DNA from: Bacteroidota bacterium
GTDB taxonomy: Bacteria > Bacteroidota > Bacteroidia > NS11-12g > UBA9320
Assembly (NCBI GenBank): GCA_002746305.1
Contig: NVWV01000004.1
Coordinates: 248,001-312,000 of the forward strand
Direction of reading: 5' to 3'
Length of the DNA stretch: 64,000 nucleotides
Part shown: positions 53,585-62,111 of the stretch, piece by piece
Layout of the letters: the number at the start of each line of letters is the position of its first letter
Position numbering within the stretch: position 1 is the stretch's first letter
Translations under genes and position numbers: made by a program
Notes under the pieces: generated by a model
Seen by the model: only the letters and a program-made list of their open reading frames with translations
The model's database searches: none
Told to the model about the DNA's origin: nothing

Positions 53585-54460
53585 ATGTCAAAACACACTC
53601 AATCAATGTTAAGAGATGGGTCTTTAGAAGGCAAGGTTATATGGGTTACAGGAGGAGGAACAGGACTAGGAAAGTCAATGGTCAAATACTTTGTGGAACT
53701 CGGAGCTAAAGTTGCTATTTCTGGAAGAAGAGAAGAGAAGCTTATAGAAGCGGCTGAAGAAATTTCTAAGCAAAACGTATTTCCCGTAGTTTGTGATGTT
53801 AGAGAAAGCGGTGAAGTAGATGCTGCATTAAAACAAATTATAGAACGTTTTGGGATGGTTAATGGACTGGTTAATAATGCCGCTGGGAATTTTATAAGTC
53901 CAACAGAAAGACTTAGTCATCGTGCTTTTGACATTATCATTGATATTGTGTTAAAAGGTACTAAAAATTGTACCTTAAGCTGTGGTAAATATTGGATAGA
54001 AAATAAGATTAAAGCAAGCGTGCTTAATATAGTCACGACATATGCTTGGACTGGCAGTGGCTATGTAGTCCCAAGTGCTACTGCAAAAGCAGGTGTGCTT
54101 GCCATGACAAGGTCTTTGGCCGTAGAATGGGCAAAGTATGGACAAAGGCATAATGCCATAGCTCCAGGACCTTTCCCAACCAAAGGTGCTTGGGATAGAC
54201 TATTCCCAAAGGAAATGTCAGATAAGATAAATCTAGAAAGTAGAGTCCCATTGAAAAGGGTGGGAGAGCATCAGGAGCTAGCAAATCTAGCAGCTTACCT
54301 TATGTCTGATTATGCCGCATATGTTAACGGAGAGGTGGTTACTATTGATGGAGGAGAGTGGCTGCAAGGTGCAGGTCAATTCAATCAAATGGAAGCCATT
54401 ACTCAAGAAGAATGGGACCTTTTAGAAAAAGTGGTAAGGTCTAATCAGAAGAAGTCATAA
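53585..54460 (+). CDS. SDR-family oxidoreductase, 2,4-dienoyl-CoA reductase-like
   Basis: A 291-residue short-chain reductase. The nucleotide motif TGGGTGLGKS (about 20-29), NNAAGNFISPTERL and LAVEWAKYGQRHNAIAPGPF resemble mitochondrial and peroxisomal 2,4-dienoyl-CoA reductases (DECR1/2 type). The usual catalytic Tyr of the YxxxK motif is absent at its expected position, where the segment reads SATAKAGVLAM, as in DECR enzymes. Expected role: reduction of dienoyl-CoA in fatty-acid oxidation. It is alone in its unit. Confidence 0.85.
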   Translation: MSKHTQSMLRDGSLEGKVIWVTGGGTGLGKSMVKYFVELGAKVAISGRREEKLIEAAEEISKQNVFPVVCDVRESGEVDAALKQIIERFGMVNGLVNNAAGNFISPTERLSHRAFDIIIDIVLKGTKNCTLSCGKYWIENKIKASVLNIVTTYAWTGSGYVVPSATAKAGVLAMTRSLAVEWAKYGQRHNAIAPGPFPTKGAWDRLFPKEMSDKINLESRVPLKRVGEHQELANLAAYLMSDYAAYVNGEVVTIDGGEWLQGAGQFNQMEAITQEEWDLLEKVVRSNQKKS

Positions 54461-54537
54461 TAAAGTCACGAAGTGTGTTCATGACAAATAAAGAATTTTT
54501 TTAAATCAAATTTGAGCACTAATTTAAAAATAAATTA

Positions 54538-57108
54538 ATGAAAAAACATTACACTCCAAAACGTCTTCTTACAGGCGTAATTCTAATTACCATGTTATGC
54601 ATGACAACTGTTTCACTTACGAATAGTGGTGGTGCAGGTGGTGGAAATACCAATGCCCCAGGTGAAAACAATTGTACTCAGTGTCATTCAGGAACACTTC
54701 AGACAGTTGGATCGTCCACCTACAATAATATTAGTTTTAGTTCTAATTTTACAGGTAACGGTTATATCCCAGATAGTGTTTACACCATTACCTTTAGCTA
54801 TACGCATAGTGGTAAATCAAAGTTTGGATATCAAATGACATGTTTGGAGCAATCAAATAATGCAATGGCAGGTTCTTTTTCCTTAATTTCGGGGAATAAT
54901 AAGTCAAGTATAACCACAGCCACTATTGGAGGAGCAGGCAGAAGCTATATGAGACATACCAGTAGTGGGAATTCTGGTAGTGGTGCAATAACATGGAGTT
55001 TCAAATGGACTGCACCTTCTAGCAATGTAGATACGGTTGTATTTTATAGTATTGTTAATTCGACAAACAGTGGAGGATCAACAGCTGGTGATATCATCAC
55101 AGAAAGACAATTCAAAATAGGACCATCAACGTTACTACCAACAGCATCATCTAGTGCTAGTAATACTAATCCTTGTCAAAGCTCTTTAGTAAACTTTACA
55201 GGTAGTGGAACTAACTCTCCAATATCATATAGCTGGAGTTTGGTAGGAGCAAGCCCTAGTATGTCAAATGTCCAAAACCCAAGTGCGGTTTATAATTTTC
55301 CGGGAACCTATAGAGCGATACTTACAACAACAAACGCAAAAGGAGTGTCTTCTCCTGATACAACAATAATTGTAGTAAAATCAGCTCCCTCAGCATTTAT
55401 TTTTGGAGGAGCAACACGGACAATTTGTGAAGGAGATTCTGTGCAATTGTCAACTAGTTTTGGTGCTACGAATAGCTATTCATGGAATAAAGGAGGCTCA
55501 GGAAATTCTATTTGGGCTAAGGATACCGGAGATTATTTTGTAAGCGTAAGCTCTACAAATGGTTGCGAAAAAGTGAGTAACACAGTTCATGTAAGTTTTT
55601 ATACCAAACCTGTTGGTACTCTTACCAGTGATGCATCTGTATTTTCAGATAGTAGTTGTGCAGGGTCTGCAATCGAGCTTGAGGCAACTGCCGGTTTTGA
55701 TAGTTTTTACTACTATGAAAATGGAAGCTTAATAGCATCTACCGATAGCAATAAGCAAATGGTGTCTTTTAATGCAACTACAACATATGGGGTTCAGGTA
55801 AGAAACTCAAATGGATGTTTAAGTGATACAACTTTTTACACAGTTGAAGCAAGAGATAAGATGGATGCCCCAATTATTAATTGTACTGCAACAACTGCAA
55901 GTAGTATTGAGTTTTCTTGGACGAGTGTGGGAGCACATATGGGATATCAAGTCAGTCTAAATAATGGGACAACTTGGATTTCGCCTTCAAGTGGAGCTGC
56001 AGGAACTACACATCTTACGAGTGGGCTACAACCAGAGGATTCTGTTACCTTATTGGTAAGAGCAATTGACAATGCTCCATGTGATTATAGTTTGGTTGGG
56101 AGCAAGAAATGTTTTTCAGAGAGCTGTGTTCAATTGAATGCAACAGCTAATGCCGTAGACTCTATTTGTAAGGGTGATTTATGGCGTGTAGAGATAAATG
56201 GCTTAAATGGTGAATCCTATGGACTCTCTCTTGACGGAGGAATGGTGTTTACTGATACTATCTTTGAATTTAATCCAACTATTACAGGAACCTATTTGGT
56301 AATGGTAACAGATTCTAATAATTTGGTATGTCCTGCATTACCAATACAAATCCCATTAGTTGTGGATGACATCCATGACATTGAATTGAAGACCGATAAA
56401 ATAGGATCGTATTGTGAAGGTGAAAATATTACATTCTCAGCAAATGATAGTATTGAAAATTTCGACTTTTACTACAATCAAAGTCTAGTACAATCAAGTG
56501 CTTCAAACACTTACGAAAATTCAAGTATGTCAAACAACGACTCTGTTTTTGTTGTCGTATCCAAAGGAAAGTGTACGGATACATCTCAAATGAACTATGT
56601 ACAAATAGAACTGCCTGCAAATGCATCGTTTACAAATAGCAGAGATAGGTCTACCTATACTTTTGTGCCAGATAATTCTACGTACTCATCATACACTTGG
56701 GATTTTGGAGATGGAAGTGCTACGAGCAATGATGTATCACCTGTGCATGATTATGCTAGTGATGAAGGTCAAAATGTTAATGTTAGCTTGGAAGTAGTGA
56801 CTGCAAACAATTGTGTGAATGACAGCACTGAAAGTATTAATCTACCTTTATTTAGTAATGTTAAAGAATTACAATTACTAGGCCTAGAGGTTTACCCAAA
56901 TCCAGTGGGAGACATTCTTCAGTTGAAAAATACATCATCTAAGCCAATGAAAATTAGCATAATCTCCATTTCTGGAGAGTTGTTAATGGAACGTACTTTG
57001 GGTGTTGATTTTACAAGCATATCAGTTAATCATTTAGATGCAGGTATTTATATTTTACAGGTGATTTCTGATGGTAAAGAGTCGTCCATGAGAATTATCA
57101 AGAAATAA
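54538..57108 (+). CDS. T9SS cargo: choice-of-anchor V domain with a CXXCH motif, PKD and sorting domain
   Basis: An 856-residue secreted protein. A signal segment (about 10-30) is followed by PGENNCTQCHSGT with C46-T-Q-C49-H50, a c-type heme signature at the start of a reelin-like choice-of-anchor V domain (about 45-195). Four or five Ig/PKD-like modules follow (PKD DFGDGSATSNDVSPVHDYA near 725). The C-terminus is a type A T9SS sorting domain beginning EVYPNPVGDILQLK. Whether heme is attached is not known; only one CXXCH is present. A terminator follows. Confidence 0.88.
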   Translation: MKKHYTPKRLLTGVILITMLCMTTVSLTNSGGAGGGNTNAPGENNCTQCHSGTLQTVGSSTYNNISFSSNFTGNGYIPDSVYTITFSYTHSGKSKFGYQMTCLEQSNNAMAGSFSLISGNNKSSITTATIGGAGRSYMRHTSSGNSGSGAITWSFKWTAPSSNVDTVVFYSIVNSTNSGGSTAGDIITERQFKIGPSTLLPTASSSASNTNPCQSSLVNFTGSGTNSPISYSWSLVGASPSMSNVQNPSAVYNFPGTYRAILTTTNAKGVSSPDTTIIVVKSAPSAFIFGGATRTICEGDSVQLSTSFGATNSYSWNKGGSGNSIWAKDTGDYFVSVSSTNGCEKVSNTVHVSFYTKPVGTLTSDASVFSDSSCAGSAIELEATAGFDSFYYYENGSLIASTDSNKQMVSFNATTTYGVQVRNSNGCLSDTTFYTVEARDKMDAPIINCTATTASSIEFSWTSVGAHMGYQVSLNNGTTWISPSSGAAGTTHLTSGLQPEDSVTLLVRAIDNAPCDYSLVGSKKCFSESCVQLNATANAVDSICKGDLWRVEINGLNGESYGLSLDGGMVFTDTIFEFNPTITGTYLVMVTDSNNLVCPALPIQIPLVVDDIHDIELKTDKIGSYCEGENITFSANDSIENFDFYYNQSLVQSSASNTYENSSMSNNDSVFVVVSKGKCTDTSQMNYVQIELPANASFTNSRDRSTYTFVPDNSTYSSYTWDFGDGSATSNDVSPVHDYASDEGQNVNVSLEVVTANNCVNDSTESINLPLFSNVKELQLLGLEVYPNPVGDILQLKNTSSKPMKISIISISGELLMERTLGVDFTSISVNHLDAGIYILQVISDGKESSMRIIKK

Positions 57109-57128
57109 TCAATTCGTTAAAATATTTA

Positions 57129-57166
57129 AAAAGAGTCAGGGTACATATTTGTGTCCTGGCTCTTTT
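57129..57166. terminator. Bidirectional terminator after the CXXCH cargo gene
   Basis: A 12-bp stem (57129-57140 with 57155-57166, one G-T pair) with A and T runs in the arms lies between convergent stops at 57108 and 57189. Confidence 0.8.
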
Positions 57167-57188
57167 GATTTTAGGACGTTCTAAGATC

Positions 57189-58145
57189 TCAGTGTGTTTC
57201 CATCCTTCCTTTAATTGTTGAATTACGCATCATGATGTTTAATGAGTCTATTTCAGGTTGTAAGTCCATCTTTTGGTAATTGTCAAATTCTAAAATGGGT
57301 TCCCCAGCATCTACCCAAGCGGTATACCAAAAGCAACCGACCAAATAAATAGCTTTTTTCATTCTGCGTTCTACCATGTCATTTAGTGCTTGATGATAAC
57401 TCTTAGAGAATTCTTTACTATAAACTTTGACCGTAGATTTTCCTCTGGTCTCAAAAGAGTATTTGACATTTGGCATAAGTTTCGTTAATTCTAATTCAAT
57501 GTGAAGTACCGAGTCTTTAGCGGCAAAACTTTCAGACACACTTTGCCAAATAGTTTGAAGAGGGTTTTCTAAGTACTGTGCCTTACCTGTATAGAAATCA
57601 TACTCCGATGCAAAGACTTCAGGTAGACGAGACTCCCATAGTCCGTGAATTCCTTTTTGATTTGTTAGTTGACCATTATAATTTTCAGTGGTGTGAAGAG
57701 GCACATGAGCATCAGCAATATAATGTCCAAGATCAGCACTTAGCTTTATTATACGTTCATAATCTTTGTTTTTAAACGCGTCTGTTAACCAATATTTGAC
57801 GGTGTTTACATGCCAAGGAACGATTCCAAACTTATGTAAGGATTCTTCGCCATATTTTTCTATTGCATCCTTCCATTTTATGGGCACAGTGTCAATAGGT
57901 ACTGCTTGTTCATAGTGGTCTAAATCGATGTAATGACGAGGAGCTTCATCGTCGATTGCATACCTTCTTTGATCGGCTCGTACTGCAAACTCTCGTATAT
58001 AACTAATATTCGCCTTGTAAAAACCGAACATGTCTTGTGGTAAGGTGAAACACGCCAGATAGTTTATCTCCTTATGAGCATAAAAGCCCCATGGGTTGGA
58101 GCTTAAAACCATAACACAGAATATGGTGGTGAATAGATGTCTCAC
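57189..58145 (-). CDS. Zinc-dependent phospholipase C / S1-P1 nuclease-like exported protein
   Basis: A 318-residue protein with a signal peptide (FCVMVLSSNPWGFYAHKEIN; mature W/H start). Zinc-ligand candidates match the PLC/P1 nuclease fold: the W-G..H near the N-terminus, PRHYIDLDHYE, and LGHYIADAHVPLHTTENYNG followed by HGLWESRLPE. The trinuclear-zinc His/Asp set looks intact by eye. It may hydrolyse phospholipids or nucleic acids outside the cytoplasm; the substrate is not decidable from sequence. Confidence 0.85.
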   Translation of the reverse strand: MRHLFTTIFCVMVLSSNPWGFYAHKEINYLACFTLPQDMFGFYKANISYIREFAVRADQRRYAIDDEAPRHYIDLDHYEQAVPIDTVPIKWKDAIEKYGEESLHKFGIVPWHVNTVKYWLTDAFKNKDYERIIKLSADLGHYIADAHVPLHTTENYNGQLTNQKGIHGLWESRLPEVFASEYDFYTGKAQYLENPLQTIWQSVSESFAAKDSVLHIELELTKLMPNVKYSFETRGKSTVKVYSKEFSKSYHQALNDMVERRMKKAIYLVGCFWYTAWVDAGEPILEFDNYQKMDLQPEIDSLNIMMRNSTIKGRMETH

Positions 58146-58226
58146 CTAAGCGAAGATATCTGAAGATGGGTGATTGTCGTGAGGTTGACATCAATAAGCT
58201 ATAAAATCAGGGAAAATAGCTGGTTG

Positions 58227-58988
58227 TTAGGGGTGATTTTCACCCTTTTTTTTGTAGTGATAATGAACCGTGGTCCCAATATTCTCTTCTTCTGGCAAAT
58301 TCCAATAACCAATTTCATCGTCATCATCGTCATCGTCTTCTTCAATAAAAAACATAGGTAGTTGTGGTCCCCTTTTGCGGTATAGGATTCCAAAGAATAC
58401 TCCAGATATAGCCCCTGAAAGGTGCCCTTCCCAAGAAATATTTTTACCAATAAGCCTACCATATTCTGGAAACAGACCATAAATAATTCCTCCGTACAAG
58501 AATATAAGCATGAAAGCTGCACCCAACATCTCTTTATTCCGAGATATAAAAGCATGTGTTACTAGAAAAAATACGTAAGCATATACTATACCACTTGCAC
58601 CTATATGGTTGGAGCCAGATTTCCCCATAAATAGTAACAGAATACCAGTAAGCAAAAAGTTGTATACTAAAATATGTGTTTTTTCCTTTTCAAAATAGAT
58701 GAAAATAAAACCCATAGACAGTACCAAAGGAACACTGTTGGACATCAAGTGATCAAAATCGCCATGTAAAAAGGGCATTGTAAATATTCCAAGAAGTCCT
58801 CTCCATTCCCTTGGATGCATCCCATATTCCCTTAGGTCTAAGTGAAAATTAAGATCCATAAAAAAAACAAGCCACATTATTACCATTACAACCAATGGCC
58901 ATACTATAGAGTTTATTAATTTTATGAGAAAATTAATCATTTCAGAGTAATGTGTTTCAAAAAACGTTCCTAATATTTTTACTGACAA
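58227..58988 (-). CDS. Rhomboid-family intramembrane serine protease
   Basis: A 253-residue membrane protein with six or so helices. The active dyad is intact: S132 in HIGASGIVY and H189 in WEGHLSGAISG. FLHGDFDHLMSN carries the conserved His/Asn. The cytoplasmic C-terminus has a run of acidic residues (EEDDDDDDDE) encoded by GAT/GAC repeats, followed by a His/Lys-rich end. Rhomboids cleave transmembrane substrates; none is indicated here. Divergent from the DUF4173 gene. Confidence 0.92.
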   Translation of the reverse strand: MSVKILGTFFETHYSEMINFLIKLINSIVWPLVVMVIMWLVFFMDLNFHLDLREYGMHPREWRGLLGIFTMPFLHGDFDHLMSNSVPLVLSMGFIFIYFEKEKTHILVYNFLLTGILLLFMGKSGSNHIGASGIVYAYVFFLVTHAFISRNKEMLGAAFMLIFLYGGIIYGLFPEYGRLIGKNISWEGHLSGAISGVFFGILYRKRGPQLPMFFIEEDDDDDDDEIGYWNLPEEENIGTTVHYHYKKKGENHP

Positions 58989-59163
58989 AACTGCCGTTCC
59001 GATGTGCTTGAGAATTTAAATGTCGTTTATCTGCTCTCAGATTCATTTTATCGACCGCTTTAGTTTCCCCTCTATTAAACTACAAATTGTCTCGTTTAAA
59101 GAAATACTTAGAACATGAATCTCTCGTTTTTTACGCAACCGAATTAATAACCAATTAAAAATC

Positions 59164-60669
59164 ATGAAGTTTCCAAGCTATCTTGTAACACTCTTTGCAA
59201 CCGTCTTATTTGTCATTCTTTTCTTTGAGAAGTCCCTCGGATTAAACGTAGCTATTTACGGAGTCATTACAATTGTGCTTTTAGTCACATTCAAAACTAC
59301 TTTCTTTAAACCTGTGCTAAATAAGATTGTGGGGATTGGATTTCTTATGACCTCTGTACTGTACTACTTATTTGCAAGCCCGTTTACTTTGTCTATCTCA
59401 ATACTCTCTTTTATATTGCTAATTGGGTTGCATGTATCAGTCCCTTTTAGAAATCTTTTTTATGCACTTCTCAATGCAATGCCCAACCATATACTTTCAA
59501 TTCAAGATTTTTTTAGATCATTTCGCTTAAGAAAAAAGAACAAAAGAAACTCGGGCATTTCTAAACTAATGAGGGTGATTTTTTTGCCGCTTTTTGTCAT
59601 TTTCCTTTTCGTTGCATTATACAGCATGGGAAGTTCATTTTTTTCAGATGCAATTGGTCAGGTGGGGGTGGTCCTTAGTAAAGCAATTCGGAGAGTGACA
59701 CAGTACATTGACATTGTCGCTGTATTTATCGCCTTGATTGGCCTCTGGTTTGCAATGATACATAGTTTAGGATTTCAATCTACATCACTCTCTGAGAGTG
59801 ATGCAAATAGTTCAGATCTTCTTACTCACATTAAGACTAACATTAAATCAAGATTTAGAAATATGGACTTAATGATAGAGCATAAGTCAGGGGTATTTCT
59901 CTTTGCTGTATTATGTCTTTTGATTTCGATGTTATTATTTTTAGAGATTAAAAACGTTTGGATCAATTTTCAATGGGAGGGACAGTTACTCAAAGAAATG
60001 GTTCACGAGGGGACCTACATTCTTATTGTAGCAATCCTTGTTTCCATGGTAATAACCATTTATTACTTTAGGAAGAATCTCAATTTTTATAAGGGTAATA
60101 GGTTGATTAAAAATTTAGCTTACCTATGGATGGGACTTAATTCGCTATTGGTAATTTCTGTTTTTGTAAGAAACGCGTACTACATACAACATTTTGGACT
60201 CGCATATAAACGAATTGGAGTAGTTTTTTTCTTGCTACTTTGTTTGATTGGTTTATTTACTCTGGTAATAAAGATTGGTAAGGTGAAAAGTATTTTTTAT
60301 GTTGTTCGTACCAATTCACTTGCTGCTTACATTACCTTGGTAGCCTTATGCATTGTAAATTGGGACGGTATTATTGCTAAATATAATTTTGCTCATTATA
60401 AAACTGCTTTTGTACATTTACCTTTTATGTCTAATCTCAGCGATAAGACCTTACCTTATTTGAAGCTGACAGATGATCAGATTGTGGAAATAGAGACTAA
60501 ACAAGTAGAAAAAATTCCTTTTGTTAAAAGAGGATATTTTAAAGAAGAAAATTACAAGGCCAAGATTGATGAGAGAATTCGAAAATTTAAACTAGACCAA
60601 AAAAATCGTCATTGGTTGGAAAGTGTGTGGGCAGAGGAAAAGGCCTTAAATTTACTTAATCAAGGCTAA
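59164..60669 (+). CDS. DUF4173-type multi-pass membrane protein
   Basis: A 501-residue protein with about ten transmembrane helices and a soluble C-terminal tail (FKLDQKNRHWLESVWAEEKA). The pattern of helices and the conserved FVRNAYYIQHFGLAYKRIGV segment match DUF4173 proteins, which commonly precede exosortase N genes in Bacteroidota. Function unknown. Its stop and the exosortase start share one base (TAATG), so the two are coupled. Confidence 0.8.
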   Translation: MKFPSYLVTLFATVLFVILFFEKSLGLNVAIYGVITIVLLVTFKTTFFKPVLNKIVGIGFLMTSVLYYLFASPFTLSISILSFILLIGLHVSVPFRNLFYALLNAMPNHILSIQDFFRSFRLRKKNKRNSGISKLMRVIFLPLFVIFLFVALYSMGSSFFSDAIGQVGVVLSKAIRRVTQYIDIVAVFIALIGLWFAMIHSLGFQSTSLSESDANSSDLLTHIKTNIKSRFRNMDLMIEHKSGVFLFAVLCLLISMLLFLEIKNVWINFQWEGQLLKEMVHEGTYILIVAILVSMVITIYYFRKNLNFYKGNRLIKNLAYLWMGLNSLLVISVFVRNAYYIQHFGLAYKRIGVVFFLLLCLIGLFTLVIKIGKVKSIFYVVRTNSLAAYITLVALCIVNWDGIIAKYNFAHYKTAFVHLPFMSNLSDKTLPYLKLTDDQIVEIETKQVEKIPFVKRGYFKEENYKAKIDERIRKFKLDQKNRHWLESVWAEEKALNLLNQG

Positions 60670-62111
60670 TGAGCAGGTCTAACTTGAAACTAATAGTACT
60701 GAATGTTGTCTGTCTAATAGTAGCTCTTATTTTCTTCAAGGATAGCCTATTTTGGATTGGAGAACGAGTTGGTGTTGGTGTTTTTAAATTATTTAATGTA
60801 CTGGCTTTTATTGCTTTAGGGGTGCTTGCTTATCATCGGATCAATGGAAGGTTAAGTCTCATTATTAAACTTCAAGTCACTCCTGTATTGCCAATTGTAG
60901 TTATGATTATTGCTATTATAGGGTATGTAGTATTAGATTCAATATTTGGAATCAGAACATTCAATACTTTAATGTTTTTGTTTTTCTTATTCGGTTATGT
61001 TGGTCTTTTTGTAAACAAAAGAAACTGGCTCAGATCTTCAGTACCCGTACTTTTACTTACATTGATTTTACCTTTTGGAGATTTATTAGATACCTACCTT
61101 GGCTTTCCACTACGAATGCAAACTTCCATTGGAGTAGAATATATCCTGCAAAAAATGGGAGTTGATTTACTTGATCATCAAACTATCTTAAGTCTCGAAA
61201 ATAGATATACCCAGATAGACACCACGTGTAGTGGACTAAACGTAATTTGGGCAGGTACTTTATTATTTATAGCATTTTCTATAATTGATAGAATAAAATT
61301 TGGAGTTCGATGGGTAATTTGGTTTTGTGCTTTTATGCTCATGCTTTTATGTTTTAATGGGCTAAGAATATTGCTTCTTGTCAGTCTCGAATTGGTATTT
61401 GAAAATCAACAATTAGCAGATGCCATTCACGTACCTTTAGGACTAGTTGGTTTTGTAGTACCTGCGATTATCATGTGGTTTTGGGTGAATTGGAAAAAAA
61501 CTAAAATTAAGGATCAAAGAGATGAACCCGTTCCAAGAAGTGAATATTTTTCATTTGCTGGTCAAATGGTAGTGATCGCAGTATTAATTTCATTATTAGC
61601 ATTTATGCCAGTTAAAGAAGTACTCACAAATAAGTCCGTTGTTTTGAGTGAGTCACTTAATTTTAATCCTATTGTACTTACCGAAAAGGAGCAGGCGTAT
61701 TTTGATTTTGAGCAGAGTGATGCACGGAAGTATCATTTAGATTTTAGGAGTCTTCATGGAAGCGTAATAGTGATTGCATCTAATTCATTCAAAGGTCATC
61801 ACGACCCTACGCTTTGTTTACAGTCAATTGGTTTCCAGATTAAAAGTAATTTACTCCGTTTAGTGGAGGGGCAGCCTATCAGGTATCTGACATTTAAAGA
61901 ATCAAATCAAGTCGGTATTTATTGGTTTAAGAGTGGTAATGAGTATACTGATGATTACTCTTATCGTGTATGGTATGATATTAAGAACAAGAACAGAACG
62001 AATAACTGGATACAAGTGACAGCACTATTTGACTCAGACTATCAAGTAGAGGATCTTGGATTATTTTTTAATTATATAAATAAGAATATAAACTGCAATG
62101 AGATTAACTAG
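60669..62111 (+). CDS. Exosortase N (XrtN-type) transpeptidase-like membrane protein
   Basis: A 480-residue membrane protein of the exosortase/archaeosortase family. About ten helices carry the family triad: C187 in TTCSGLNVIW, R233 in FNGLRILLL and H254 in AIHVPLGLVG. A C-terminal soluble domain (about 330-480) contains HHDPTLCLQSIGFQI, resembling EpsI-type domains. The family processes C-terminal sorting tails (tripartite signals) of exported proteins. It lies between the DUF4173 gene (1-nt overlap) and the VIT gene (14-nt overlap), the arrangement expected for an XrtN locus. Confidence 0.9.
   Translation: MSRSNLKLIVLNVVCLIVALIFFKDSLFWIGERVGVGVFKLFNVLAFIALGVLAYHRINGRLSLIIKLQVTPVLPIVVMIIAIIGYVVLDSIFGIRTFNTLMFLFFLFGYVGLFVNKRNWLRSSVPVLLLTLILPFGDLLDTYLGFPLRMQTSIGVEYILQKMGVDLLDHQTILSLENRYTQIDTTCSGLNVIWAGTLLFIAFSIIDRIKFGVRWVIWFCAFMLMLLCFNGLRILLLVSLELVFENQQLADAIHVPLGLVGFVVPAIIMWFWVNWKKTKIKDQRDEPVPRSEYFSFAGQMVVIAVLISLLAFMPVKEVLTNKSVVLSESLNFNPIVLTEKEQAYFDFEQSDARKYHLDFRSLHGSVIVIASNSFKGHHDPTLCLQSIGFQIKSNLLRLVEGQPIRYLTFKESNQVGIYWFKSGNEYTDDYSYRVWYDIKNKNRTNNWIQVTALFDSDYQVEDLGLFFNYINKNINCNEIN

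Noticed and set aside
53585..54460. Calling the SDR a loss-of-function reductase
   Set aside because: The missing YxxxK Tyr is usual in DECR-type 2,4-dienoyl-CoA reductases, so it is not evidence of damage.
58229..58256. Short hairpin followed by T8 on the plus strand
   Set aside because: It lies at the rhomboid 3' end but in the opposite orientation to that gene, and no plus-strand gene precedes it; it is not a convincing terminator.
58199..58555. Minus-strand frame inside the rhomboid gene's 3' half
   Set aside because: Overlaps the rhomboid in another frame and lacks any family motif; the rhomboid has an intact active site.
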